A stretch of DNA of 64,000 bases. Source: Acidiflorens sp963841945 (lineage in GTDB: Bacteria > Acidobacteriota > Terriglobia > Terriglobales > Acidobacteriaceae). This document shows, one piece after another, positions 52,621 to 62,136 of this stretch (its first letter is position 1; every line of letters begins with the position of its first letter). The stretch lies in the NCBI GenBank assembly GCA_963841945.1, contig CAWJFC010000015.1, positions 62,001 to 126,000 of the forward strand, written 5' to 3'. Under the pieces are notes generated by a model, which saw only the letters and a program-made list of their open reading frames with translations, searched no databases and was not told where the DNA came from. The translations under genes were made by a program, and so were the position numbers.

Positions 52621-54414
52621 ATGCGCACCAGAAACTTGATGGTTCTTGCTCTGCTGGCGATCGCGATAACGGCAGTGGCTCAAACGGCGTCCGCGCCACA
52701 GACTTCGTCCGCCGCGACCTCGGCGCAGGCCGCGCCCCAGGTGCAAAGCACCCTGCCTCCGCCTACCACGATGGATCAGGTGGTCGACCGGGCCATCATG
52801 CGCGAAAAGGAGCTCATCAAGTTCCTCTCGCCGCGCACGCCGGTCGTCGAAACCTATCTCCAGAACCTGCAGCAGGATCCGCAGTTGGGACCGATTCCCG
52901 AGGACGACCACTATTTCCTCGGCCGCATGGATCTGAGCGACTCGATCGACCGCTCCGACTATCTCAAGGATAAAGATAAGGACAAGGACGAGAGCATGGA
53001 GAAGCGCCTGCTCGGCGGCCTGACCAATAAATTCAAATTCCAGTATCAGGCGCTCGGCTTCTCGTGGATGATCTACGCCGACCGGAACGATTTCGATCGC
53101 CAGCACTATGACTTTCACTATGCGCGCCGCGAGTTCCTCGGCGATATTCGCTGCCTGGTGTTCGACGTCATGCCCAAGAAAGACGCGGGCCATGGACGGT
53201 TCGTTGGCCGCATCTGGGTTGAGGACCAGGATTTCAACATCGTGCGCCTGAACGGCACCTACAACCGGCCTTCGCGTAACACCTACTATTTCCACATGGA
53301 CAGCTGGCGCCTGAACCTTATTCCCGGCTACTGGCTGCCTTCCTACATCTACAGCGAAGAAGGAAACTTCACTGCCGGCGCGAAAAACAAACTCGCATTC
53401 AAAGCGCAAACCCGTCTGTGGGGCTACAACTTGAAATCGACCAAGGCGGATGACGAACTCACGCAGATCCGGGTTGACAGCGTGAAGGACGACTCGCCCG
53501 ACGCGCAGGATGCTTCTCCGCTGGCCGCCGAACGCGAATGGCAACAACAGGCGGAAGACAACGTCATCGAGCGCCTCGAGCGTTCCGGCCTGCTCGCTCC
53601 CGAAGGTGATGTCGACAAAGTGTTGCAAACCGTCGTCAACAATCTTCTGATCACGAACAACGTCGAGCTACCGCGCCCGGTCCGCACGCGCGTCCTCACC
53701 ACGTCTCCGCTTGAGACCTTCAGCGTGGGGAACACGATCATCGTCAGCCGAGGCCTGATCGATGTGCTTCCCGATGAGGGCAGCCTGGCCATGGTGCTTT
53801 CGCATGAACTGGCGCATATCGTGCTCGGCCACAACCTCGGCAGTCAGTACGCCTTCAACGATCGCATGCTGTTCTCCGATGAAGGTACATTCCACAACCT
53901 TGGCTTCAAGCACATTCCCGAAGAGGAAACCGCCGCCGACAAGAAAGCAGTCGAGCTGCTGAAGGCATCGCCCTACGCCCAAAAACTGGAGACCGCGGGG
54001 CTGTTCCTGAAGGCTCTACAAGCGCGCACGCCGCAACTGTCGGCTCTCTTGCAAGCCCATCTCGGCAATGACATGGTCGAAAATGGCACGGTTACCCGCA
54101 TGGCCGCTCTGGAAACCGGAGCGCCAGCACTTGACTGGAACAAGCTTGACCAGATCGCCGCACTTCCACTGGGCGGGCGCGTCAAGCTGAATCCGTGGGA
54201 CAACAAAGTAGAAATGGTAAAGGCGCAGCCGGTCGCGATTACGTCCGCTCGCGACAAGATGCCCTTCGAAGTGACGCCATTCTACCCGCGTTTAACGCGA
54301 TACAACACCAATGCCCCGGCGGGAACGGCCGCGCCAGCGACTACCGCTTCTAGCCAGACGACGCCTCCGGCAACCACTACGGCTGCTGATGCAGCGGCGG
54401 GCTCGTCACACTAG
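52621..54414 (+). CDS. Exported M48 metalloprotease with large N-terminal domain
   Basis: A 597-residue protein. A signal peptide (MRTRNLMVLALLAIAITAVAQ) precedes an Ala/Gln/Thr linker. A domain of about 45-275 of unknown type (FKFQYQALGFSWMIYADRNDFDRQHYDFHY, HYARREFLGDIRCLVFDVMPK) recalls lipoprotein-sorting-like beta folds. The M48 catalytic part follows with HELAH (H395, E396, H399) and the third ligand in EEETAADKKAVELL. A Thr/Ala/Pro-rich tail ends the protein. It is translationally close to the TonB-like gene. ATG 52621 starts the signal peptide and is chosen over 52606. Confidence 0.83.
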   Translation: MRTRNLMVLALLAIAITAVAQTASAPQTSSAATSAQAAPQVQSTLPPPTTMDQVVDRAIMREKELIKFLSPRTPVVETYLQNLQQDPQLGPIPEDDHYFLGRMDLSDSIDRSDYLKDKDKDKDESMEKRLLGGLTNKFKFQYQALGFSWMIYADRNDFDRQHYDFHYARREFLGDIRCLVFDVMPKKDAGHGRFVGRIWVEDQDFNIVRLNGTYNRPSRNTYYFHMDSWRLNLIPGYWLPSYIYSEEGNFTAGAKNKLAFKAQTRLWGYNLKSTKADDELTQIRVDSVKDDSPDAQDASPLAAEREWQQQAEDNVIERLERSGLLAPEGDVDKVLQTVVNNLLITNNVELPRPVRTRVLTTSPLETFSVGNTIIVSRGLIDVLPDEGSLAMVLSHELAHIVLGHNLGSQYAFNDRMLFSDEGTFHNLGFKHIPEEETAADKKAVELLKASPYAQKLETAGLFLKALQARTPQLSALLQAHLGNDMVENGTVTRMAALETGAPALDWNKLDQIAALPLGGRVKLNPWDNKVEMVKAQPVAITSARDKMPFEVTPFYPRLTRYNTNAPAGTAAPATTASSQTTPPATTTAADAAAGSSH

Positions 54415-54496
54415 GATCGCCAAAAATCCAATCCGCTGGCGCAGCAATTACCGGTCATAGCACCGCCGCGCCAGTTCTCTCGAGTTGATGGAAGCG

Positions 54497-54533
54497 CAGG
54501 CTGAAGCCGGAAGGAATTCCGGCGTTCAGCCTG
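54497..54533 (+). terminator. Long hairpin after the TonB-M48 pair
   Basis: Arms CAGGCTGAA-CCGGAA and TTCCGG-TTCAGCCTG pair almost perfectly around a GGAA loop. TGTGTCTTATT follows. It could terminate the upstream operon. The rest of the 519-bp gap to the formate dehydrogenase shows no gene. Confidence 0.55.
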
Positions 54534-54809
54534 TGTCTTATTCAACCAGCCGTGGGCGGAGTGAACAACGCTGGCGTTGCGAGCGCTTCTTCCGGAATGC
54601 CGGCTTGGCGGCGTGCAATATGCAGTGCCCGGTCTCGCTGCTGACGGCGAGGTTTTCTTCGACAGTTTTTTCCGCCCGATGCCAACCCTTAGCCCTGATT
54701 CGCTGCTACCAGCCAAAGTTCTCTGACTCATCCTTCCATCCTGAGAAGGTGACAAAGTCCCGCGGGCGACATTATCGCTGAAGCCTCTGCACCCGCGACC
54801 TTTCTCTAA

Positions 54810-54839
54810 TTGACGACTCACCCCATCCGGCGATATAGT
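54810..54839 (+). promoter_or_regulatory. Sigma70-type promoter for the formate dehydrogenase operon
   Basis: TTGACG (54810-54815), an 18-bp spacer and TATAGT (54834-54839) lie 94 bp upstream of the first gene's start codon. Confidence 0.6.
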
Positions 54840-54933
54840 GTCGGGCATATTTCAAACTGGGCGTGTGGGCGCCCGCAAACGTTCACCTCCGTATTTCCGA
54901 AGCGCTCTTGCAAGTGCCTGACGGAGGCAAGCA

Positions 54934-57900
54934 ATGGAATTCTCTCGCCGGACTTTTATCAAGGGCACGGTCCTGGGCGGCGCCGCGTTCTCGACCCTGG
55001 GATTCGATCTCACGCCACTCCACGCGCAAACCCAGGGCCTCAAGATCTCCCGCGCCAGCGAGACCCGCAGCACATGTCCCTACTGCGCCGTGAGCTGCGG
55101 GGTCATCATCTACACCCTCGGCGACAAGGCGAAGAATGCCATCCCGCAGGTTGTGCACGTCGAGGGCGATCCCGATCATCCTATCAATCGTGGCACGCTT
55201 TGCCCCAAGGGCTCGTCGCTGGAGCAGGACATTCTGAATGAGCGCCGCATCCTCAAGCCACAGGTGCGCCGTCCCGGCGGCACCGACTGGGAAGACATTT
55301 CCTGGGATCAGGCCTATGAGGAACTCGCGCACTGGGTGAAGAAAACGCGCGACGAAACCTTCGTCGAGCAGGATGCGCAGGGCCATACCGTCAACCGCTG
55401 CGAAGGCATCTCCTTCATCGGCGGCTGCACCGACACCAACGAATTTAATTATCTCGCCGTCAAAAGTATGCGCAGCCTGGGGGTCTGCTACCTGGAAAAC
55501 CAGGCCCGCGTTTGACACGGCCCAACGGTCTCCAGTTTGGGGCCCACCTTCGGACGCGGCGCAATGACGAACGGCTGGATCGACATCAAGAACACCGACA
55601 TGATGTTGATCATGGGAGGCAACCCAGCCGAAAACCATCCCTGCGGTTTCAAATGGGCGGTTGAAGCCAAAGTTCACCGCAACGCCAAGACGATCGTCGT
55701 CGATCCCCGCCTTACGCGCACTGCGGCCAATGCCGACCTGTACTTACAAATCCGGGCTGGCGCCGACATCGCCTTCCTCGGCGGCGTAATCCGCTACGCC
55801 ATCGAGAACAATCGCATCGCCAAGGAGTACCTGGTCAATTACACGAATGCTTCTTTCATAATCAAGGACGGGTTCAAGCTGCCCGAAGATGGCCTCTACT
55901 CAGGCTTCGACGCAGAGAAAAAGTCATACGACAAGAAGACCTGGAACTATGAGGAAGGCGGCGACCTCACCGGCAAACCCGTCACCGCATCGCCAGCCGA
56001 AAAAGCCGCGCCAGCGGCGACGCCGGGCGCTCCGCCACCTCCGCCTTTGCTTCCCGGCAAGGTAGCTTACGATCTTTCGCTGGAGCATCCGCGCTGCGTC
56101 TTCCAGTTGATGAAAAAGCAATATTCCCGCTATACGCCAGAGATCGTCGAGCGCATCACTGGCATCCCGAAAGATCAATTCCTCAAAGCCGCCGAGATGT
56201 ACACATCCGTCCGCAAGGACGGCGACATGAAGAAAGTTTCGACCATTATTTACGCCGTCGGCTGGACGCAACACAGCTTCGGCGTCCAGATTATCCGTAC
56301 CGCGGCCATGCTTCAATTGCTCCTGGGCAATGTCGGCCGCGCGGGTGGTGGAGTCAACGCTCTGCGCGGCCACTCCAACATTCAGGGGGCGACCGATATG
56401 GCTGGCCTCTTCGACAGCCTGCCCGGCTATCTAAAAGTGCCGACCCCGGCCGACGCGAACTTGGCAGCCTACCTCAAGCGAACCACGCCGACGTCCGCCA
56501 AACCCGATCCATGGGACTCGTTCAACTATTATTCGAACACTTCGAAATTTGCCGTCTCTCTCCTGAAGGCTCTTTACGGGCCTGCGGCCACCAAAGAAAA
56601 CGAGTGGGCCTTCAACTATCTGCCCAAGGTCGATCGCAATTACTCATGGGTCAACCTCTGGAACGACATGTACGAAGGCAAAGTCAAAGGCATGTTCGCC
56701 TTCGGCATGAACGGAGTAATGATTGGTCCCGATTCAAACAAGAATATCGACGCCCTGAAAAAGGCCGACTGGCTTGCCGTCTGCGAAATCTATCCCGACG
56801 AAACCAGCGAATTCTGGCGCGCTCCCGGCATCACGGCCGACGATCAAAAGAAGATCAATACCACCGTCTACCGTCTACCAGGCGCGGGCTTCGCCGAGAA
56901 AGATGGAACCTTTGTCAATTCCGCGCGCTGGCTGCAATGGAAGTACGCCGCCGTTCCTCCCCCGGGACAAGCCCGCCTTGACCAGGAGATTCTGGCGACG
57001 ATCTTCCTGAAAGTTCGCGATCTCTACAAAAAAGAGGGCGGCAAGTTCCCCGACCCGGTCGTCAACCTCTCGTGGACGTACACAAATCCTTACAACCCTT
57101 CGCTGGCCGAAGTGGCCAAGGAACTCAACGGCAAAGCGCTCGCCGATATCACCGACCCAAAGACCAACACGACGATTAAAGCCGGTCAGCAGCTTCCTGG
57201 TTTCGCATGGCTCAAAGATGACGGCACAACCATGTGCGGCAATTGGATCTACTCCGGCTCCTGGACCGAGGCAGGAGCGATGATGCAGCGCCGCGGCACG
57301 GAAGATCCTTCTGGCCTGGGCATCTATCCCAACTGGGGATGGTCGTGGCCGGCCAATCGCCGCGTCCTCTACAACCGGGCATCCTGTGATCTGGAGGGCA
57401 AACCTTGGGATCCCTCACGCCGCCAGGTCTGGTGGGATGAGGCCAAGCAGTCGTGGGTTGGCGTTGACGTTCCCGACTTCAAACCCGACTCGGCACCCAA
57501 AGATCACATGGGCCCGTTCATCATGAATCCTGAAGGCATCGGACGGTTGTTCGTGCCGCTCGGCCCCATGAACGACGGCCCGTTCCCGGAATTCTACGAA
57601 CCGATCGAAAGCCCGATCGCCAATATCCTCCATCCCAATCAGTCCAACAATCCGGTCGTAAAGCGCTACAAGACCGACATGGATAAGTACGCGCCCGTCG
57701 GCGGTGATTACAACGTCATCTGCACCACATATCGCTTAACTGAGCACTATCACTATTGGACGAAAAATAATCCCATGAACGTGGAGCTGGTGCCCGAACC
57801 GTTCGTCGAGGTGCCGTTCGAACTAGCCGAGCGCATGAGTATCAAAGGCGGAGAACGGGTTAAGATCTCCAGTATTCGCGCGACCTACATCGCCAAGGCG

Positions 57901-58110
57901 ATGGTGACGCGCCGAATCAAGCCCATGAAGATCGATGGCAAAGAAACATTTCAGATCGGCATTCCGATTCACTGGGGGTTTCGCGGGATCGCCGAAGATG
58001 AGGGCAAGACGGCGAAGACGCTGGCGAACCAGCTAACGCCCACGGTGACTGATCCAAACGCGTACACCCCGGAGTTCAAAGGATTCTTGGTAAAGATCGA
58101 AAAAATGTAG
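54934..58110 (+). CDS. fdnG: Formate dehydrogenase N alpha subunit, selenoprotein
   Basis: A 1058-residue molybdopterin enzyme read through an in-frame TGA at 55513-55515 as selenocysteine (residue 194). A Tat signal (FSRRTFIKGTVLGGAAF) is followed by the [4Fe-4S] ligands STCPYCAVSCGV. At the TGA, the context NQARV-Sec-HGPTVSSLGPTFGRGAMTNGW matches E. coli FdnG, and homology runs on to the end (NIQGATDMAG, LADITDP, DPSGLG). It oxidises formate on the periplasmic side and feeds electrons to quinone with the next two subunits. An Ala/Pro-rich insertion at about residues 350-372 is unlike FdnG. Conventional gene calling would split it at the TGA. Confidence 0.93.
55513..55550 (+). promoter_or_regulatory. 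Selenocysteine UGA and bacterial SECIS hairpin
   Basis: UGA at 55513-55515. Immediately downstream GGCCCAA (55519-55525) pairs with TTGGGGCC (55537-55544) with one bulge. The apical loop CGGTCTCCAGT carries a GGTCT, like the SelB-binding loop of E. coli fdhF and fdnG. Confidence 0.75.
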
Positions 58111-58114
58111 AGAG

Positions 58115-58156
58115 TCGTTCGTCGCTGGTGGTAGCTCGCAGCTCATAGCTCGGAGC
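58115..58156. repeat. Tandem heptanucleotide repeat
   Basis: Six 7-bp units (TCGTTCG, TCGCTGG, TGGTAGC, TCGCAGC, TCATAGC, TCGGAGC) begin 5 bp after the fdnG stop codon and precede the beta-subunit gene. Confidence 0.8.
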
Positions 58157-58208
58157 CTTTAGGCAGGGGCAGTCAGCTCCGAGCTAAAAAGAATTTCAGG
58201 ACGCATCC

Positions 58209-59129
58209 ATGGCCGACCGCAAAACGCTGCAAGCCAATCAGATCTCGGGCCACTCCGGCGCTGGACCCGGTTATGGCGTACAGCGTGACTACGAGGTCTG
58301 CAAGCTCATCGATACCACCACCTGCATCGGCTGCAAGGCCTGCGAGGTCGCTTGCGTCGAGTGGAACGACATGCCGTTCCAGCCCACCACCTTCGACAAC
58401 ACCTACCAGACGATGCCGAAGACCAACTGGAATTTCTGGAACCTCATCAAGTTTAATGAACACCAGAATCCCGACGGTACGATCCAGTGGCTGATGCGCA
58501 AGGATCAGTGCATGCACTGCGCCGATCCCGGCTGCCTGCACGCCTGTCCCGCCGACGGCGCGATCGTCAAGTATGCCAACGGAATCGTCGACTTCAACCA
58601 GGAGAATTGCATTGGCTGCGAATACTGCGTCTCGGGTTGCCCTTTCGACATTCCGCGCTTCAACCCGATGACGAAGAAGGTCTATAAGTGCACTTTGTGC
58701 TCGGATCGCGTCGGCCAGGGCTTGGAACCGGCGTGCATCAAGGCGTGTCCGACGGGCTGCCTCAAGTTCGGCAGTAAGGATGACATGAAGTTCATCGCCA
58801 ACGAGCGCGCGAACCAACTCAAAGAACATTTCGGATTTCAGAACGCCGGCGTGTACGATCCCGCTTCTGTTGGCGGTACCCATGTTATCTATGTATTGCA
58901 CGACGCTACTGATCCGGAGCGCTATGGGGGTCTGCCGAAGAATCCGACCATTCCATGGAGCTATACGGTTTGGAAATGGCTTTTCAAGCCTGTGCTCGGC
59001 ACGTTCGCGCTGTTCGGATTCCTCGGCGTGCTGGCGCACTATGTAACCGCTGGCCCGCGCTTGCCTCAACCGGAACCGCCTGAAAATAAGGGCGTTGGCG
59101 GTTCGACTGGAGATCCGACCCATGGCTAG
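58209..59129 (+). CDS. fdnH: Formate dehydrogenase N beta (iron-sulfur) subunit
   Basis: A 306-residue protein with four [4Fe-4S] motifs: TCIGCKACEVAC, CMHCADPGCLHACP, CIGCEYCVSGCPFDIPRF and CTLCSDR...ACIKACPTGCL. A single C-terminal membrane helix (about 257-280) anchors it as in FdnH. It carries electrons from the alpha subunit to the cytochrome b subunit. It follows fdnG by 98 bp, part of which is the heptamer repeat, and overlaps fdnI by 8 bp. Confidence 0.94.
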   Translation: MADRKTLQANQISGHSGAGPGYGVQRDYEVCKLIDTTTCIGCKACEVACVEWNDMPFQPTTFDNTYQTMPKTNWNFWNLIKFNEHQNPDGTIQWLMRKDQCMHCADPGCLHACPADGAIVKYANGIVDFNQENCIGCEYCVSGCPFDIPRFNPMTKKVYKCTLCSDRVGQGLEPACIKACPTGCLKFGSKDDMKFIANERANQLKEHFGFQNAGVYDPASVGGTHVIYVLHDATDPERYGGLPKNPTIPWSYTVWKWLFKPVLGTFALFGFLGVLAHYVTAGPRLPQPEPPENKGVGGSTGDPTHG

Positions 59130-59868
59130 TGGAGCGATTGAACGCTTCGATCACGAGGCGCGGCGGAAGTTCGAATCGAAGGGCCACACCACCGTCTATC
59201 GCGGCGAACTCCTTCGCCATCCGGTGTACACGCGATTCATCCACTGGTCGGTGGCTCTCTTCTTCTTCCTGGCGCTCTTTACTGGGTTTGGGATTTATCT
59301 GCCGTGGCTATTTCGGTGGTTCTCACCCATCTTTGGAGGAGGGCCTCTCAGCCGCCAGATGCATCCCTATTTTGGACTTGGGTTCGTATTCTTCTTCAGC
59401 TTGCAGGTGCTTAACTGGCTTGAGCCGATGCTTTGGGCGCCCGGCGACACGAACTGGATGCGTAACGTTCACAAGATAGTTAGCAACGAGGTGAAGATGG
59501 ATCCGCCCGAGACCGGCTTCTTCAATGCCGGACAGAAAGTCATGTTCTGGGAGATCGTTGGCGGCTGTATCGTCTACCTCATCACGGGTACTATTTTGTG
59601 GGCTGGGGCGCGCACCTTTGGCGGAACCGCAGTGGCTATCTCCTACGTTCTGCACGACATATCGGCGCTCATCATGCTGGGGGGAATCTTCATCCACATC
59701 TACCAGAGCACCTTCGGGGAGCCGGGCACATTCCAGGCCATGATCCGGGGAGCGGTCAGTGAGGCTTGGGCCTGGACCTTCCATCCTGCGTGGTATAAAG
59801 AAGTTACGGGCCGCGATCCGGTCGAGGCCTGCGAAGAGGCGCGGCGGGAGATGGAAGCCAGGCGCTGA
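59122..59868 (+). CDS. fdnI: Formate dehydrogenase N gamma subunit (cytochrome b556)
   Basis: A 248-residue membrane cytochrome with four helices. Heme-ligand candidates are HPVYTRFIHWSVALFFFLALFTGF (helix 1), SRQMHPYFGLGFVFFFSL (helix 2) and ISYVLHDISALIMLGGIFIHIYQSTFGEPGTFQAMIRG (helix 4 and the end motif typical of FdnI). It passes electrons to menaquinone or ubiquinone. ATG 59122 follows GGAGATCCGACCC and lies inside the end of fdnH; the frame from 59095 has no separate signal. The C-terminus is cytoplasmic and basic. Confidence 0.92.
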   Translation: MASGAIERFDHEARRKFESKGHTTVYRGELLRHPVYTRFIHWSVALFFFLALFTGFGIYLPWLFRWFSPIFGGGPLSRQMHPYFGLGFVFFFSLQVLNWLEPMLWAPGDTNWMRNVHKIVSNEVKMDPPETGFFNAGQKVMFWEIVGGCIVYLITGTILWAGARTFGGTAVAISYVLHDISALIMLGGIFIHIYQSTFGEPGTFQAMIRGAVSEAWAWTFHPAWYKEVTGRDPVEACEEARREMEARR

Positions 59869-59932
59869 TCGCCGTAGATTTTTGTGCTCCCCAGTTCCAT
59901 TCCAACTACCTTTTTTCTTCAACTTGCGTTCC

Positions 59933-59958
59933 GTGGAGCATTCCTGAAAATGCTCCAC
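59933..59958 (+). terminator. Hairpin after the formate dehydrogenase operon
   Basis: GTGGAGCATT/AATGCTCCAC pair around a 6-nt loop, 65 bp after the fdnI stop. A third partial copy of the arm (GTGGAGCA) follows at once. There is no strong T-tract, so this may be a repeat rather than a terminator. Confidence 0.45.
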
Positions 59959-59979
59959 GTGGAGCAATAGTTGACATTC

Positions 59980-60293
59980 CTGTACGTACATTTAGCGCGA
60001 TTTTGGCGAAGGGAATACGAACAAAATAAAATTGGTTTATGAGGTGTCGTGAAGTGGGCGAAATCAGCGATTTTGGTTGGGCGGGATGTTTACTATCTGG
60101 TTATAGGGCTGGCTGCTCTTTAAGCTCACTGACTTGTGAAAATGCTGGGGTTAGCGGGGATGGCTTGTTCCTGATTTTAGAATGAAGGACTTACGGCTAA
60201 GTGTCCAGTAATATGGGACTTTCTCGTTTTCGTTAGCTTCCCTTTCCGAGTCTAATGGGGCTTCTGGGGCCGGATTTTGTCAAGTTGACAGGG
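59980..60293 (+). repeat. Dispersed 330-bp element, copy 2
   Basis: It starts at TGTACGTACA (59981-59990), contains ACAAAATAAA and GAGGTGTCGTGAA, and ends with GGATTTTGTCAAGTTGACAG plus GG. It is homologous along its length to the minus-strand copy at 34808-35135, 25 kb away. Confidence 0.85.
60049..60288 (+). pseudogene. Small membrane-protein gene, copy 2 (several nonsense codons)
   Basis: From GTG 60049 (GAGGTG just upstream) the frame reads MKWAKSAILVGRDVYYLVIG then LAAL and a TAA. Continuing in frame, further stops replace residues that are Ser, Arg, Trp, Trp and Leu in copy 1. The end aligns as FLVFVSFPFRV-stop-WGFWGRILSS. The 80-codon length equals copy 1 exactly, with no indels, and differences are enriched in silent or conservative changes. 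It is a degraded gene, not random DNA. Confidence 0.75.
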
Positions 60294-60376
60294 CATGAGC
60301 TCTTCGACTCCGTAGCTGTTTCGCTTCGCGAAACGGCTACTGGGCTCAGGATGACACCGCTGCCCACCTATTATGA

Positions 60377-62128
60377 CTACTTGCCGGCAGAACTGCGCGG
60401 AGTACCGTTGGAGGGAATTGCCGATTGCCGACTGAGGTGCACCTTGATATAGCGGGCGAGCGCATCGCGGTCCGCGAAGGAGACTTTGACGAACTGGATG
60501 CCGTTTCCCACCTGCGGATGATGAGTGACGACCTTGCCGGAGATTAATGGGATCTCGGATTCCAGCAGCTTAAGCTCGATGGAGGTGCCCATGGGCAGAG
60601 TGATCGGACTCTCGACATAACAGCCATCAACGCTGATATCCGTAGTGGATCCTCGAAATGGGAGTTTGCTGCCTTCGAAGTGAATTTCTACAGACAGGCT
60701 CAGGTTGTGGCGCTCCCGCTTCCTCTTTTCATAGCCCAGACGCAAACTACCCCAGTGCTGTCCTCTTACCTTGATCGGAAAGGACAGGTCCTTCATCAAA
60801 ATAAAGTTGCCGCCACCCATGTCTCGACGGTAGGTCTGCAAGAGAAAGGACTCGGTATTACGTGCCGCTCGCAGTCCTGTGCGATCGTTGAATATGCGCC
60901 GGTTGCGGCAGTTGGCCTCATTCCAGACCGAATCGCTTCCCTGAGGCTTGGAATAGGCCCGGTTGTGCGTCGGAAGATACCCGTTGCGATCAACCGCAAC
61001 GCAGAAGACGACCCGATTATCGAAGGCCAGCATCGACTCCTGAATGGGTGAGAGCAAGCGATCGGCCAATTCTGTGAATCGGGTTACAAACTGTTTCGGA
61101 TTGGTTCCAGGGATGGGCTGATAGTTTTGGTCAAAAAGGTCCTTCAGGCTGATCTTTCCGCTTTCGACGGCCTGCTCAAAGGCCTCCGCTACCTTGGCGG
61201 AAGCTGCTGACAGAGCCCCGATGAACGGCGTATCGACGGTCTGGAAGCCAGCGCCAGCAACCAGGTTCATGACGCTCTCGGCATTCACCAGCGACCCTTC
61301 GACGCGTTCGCTGGCGTGACCGAGGTCGGCCGTCACTTTCTTGACGGTCTCGAAGAACTGGTCAATCTTCTGAATAACGTCCTGACAGAGATTCAGACTG
61401 TCGGTTACAGCCGAGACGATGGTAAACACTTTGCCCTCGACGGCGTTGACGGCCGAGTGGAAATGATCCAGTACGCCGTTAATAACCTGAACGCCGTCGT
61501 TTACCGCGTCCGCGACTTTGATGGCATCGCTGCTTTTGCCGATCAGCTGCGCAACATTTTCGGATAGCGAACCTACCGTTTCGTTAATCCCATCCGTGGC
61601 CGAGTCAGTCTCACGAGCCAGGCTCTTAACCTCGGAGGCCACGACTGCAAACCCCCGGCCAGCGTCGCCGGCATGAGCCGCCTCGATCGTCGCGTTCAAG
61701 GCGAGGAGATTTGTTTGACGGGCTATTGATTGAATATTCGCCGACATTCCGCGCACGCCGTTTAGAGAGGTACCCAATGTTCCCAGCCGGTTTTCGATGG
61801 CTTGAACGGACTCGACCATTTGCCGGATCTGGCTGAAGGCCGAGGTGACAGCCTCGATGGACTCGACGGATTTCGCGGACGCCTCAGTGGCGACCTGATT
61901 CGTCTCCCTGCCGGCAAGCTCGATTGCGCCCAGATCCCCCTGCAACCTGTCCGCCAAGCCACGGAGTTGGTCAAAAACGAGTTGCTGATGACCGACGAAA
62001 CCTACTAAGTCCCGGATGTTACCGGTAATTCCGGCAATGTCGAGGCTGAGCACCTCGACAGTACTCAGGAGTTCCCTGGCGAACTCTTTTTCCTTCGCCT
62101 GTTCGAATATCGGAGTAGGTGCAGCCAT
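60377..62128 (-). CDS. Soluble methyl-accepting chemotaxis protein with C-terminal PilZ domain
   Basis: A 583-residue cytoplasmic receptor with no membrane segment. Residues about 20-280 are a coiled-coil MCP signalling hairpin, whose tip reads IQSIARQTNLLALNATIEAAHAGDAGRGFAVVASEVKSLA. Residues about 330-460 resemble a sensory domain found in other soluble MCPs (AFDNRVVFCVAVDRNGYLPTHNRAYS). Residues about 470-570 are a PilZ domain with the c-di-GMP signature RKRER and DISVDG. It would link chemotaxis-type signalling to c-di-GMP. It starts 9 bp after the bacteriohemerythrin gene, suggesting an O2- or redox-linked sensor pair. Confidence 0.85.
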   Translation of the reverse strand: MAAPTPIFEQAKEKEFARELLSTVEVLSLDIAGITGNIRDLVGFVGHQQLVFDQLRGLADRLQGDLGAIELAGRETNQVATEASAKSVESIEAVTSAFSQIRQMVESVQAIENRLGTLGTSLNGVRGMSANIQSIARQTNLLALNATIEAAHAGDAGRGFAVVASEVKSLARETDSATDGINETVGSLSENVAQLIGKSSDAIKVADAVNDGVQVINGVLDHFHSAVNAVEGKVFTIVSAVTDSLNLCQDVIQKIDQFFETVKKVTADLGHASERVEGSLVNAESVMNLVAGAGFQTVDTPFIGALSAASAKVAEAFEQAVESGKISLKDLFDQNYQPIPGTNPKQFVTRFTELADRLLSPIQESMLAFDNRVVFCVAVDRNGYLPTHNRAYSKPQGSDSVWNEANCRNRRIFNDRTGLRAARNTESFLLQTYRRDMGGGNFILMKDLSFPIKVRGQHWGSLRLGYEKRKRERHNLSLSVEIHFEGSKLPFRGSTTDISVDGCYVESPITLPMGTSIELKLLESEIPLISGKVVTHHPQVGNGIQFVKVSFADRDALARYIKVHLSRQSAIPSNGTPRSSAGK

Positions 62129-62136
62129 ACTGGCGT

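Noticed and set aside
52351..53628. 425-residue minus-strand frame opposite the TonB/M48 genes
   Set aside because: Overlaps two supported genes and reads as a composition shadow.
54411..54848. 145-residue minus-strand frame in the gap before the formate dehydrogenase
   Set aside because: Ser/Arg/Gly-rich, without a ribosome-binding site or family features, and it covers a strong hairpin and a promoter.
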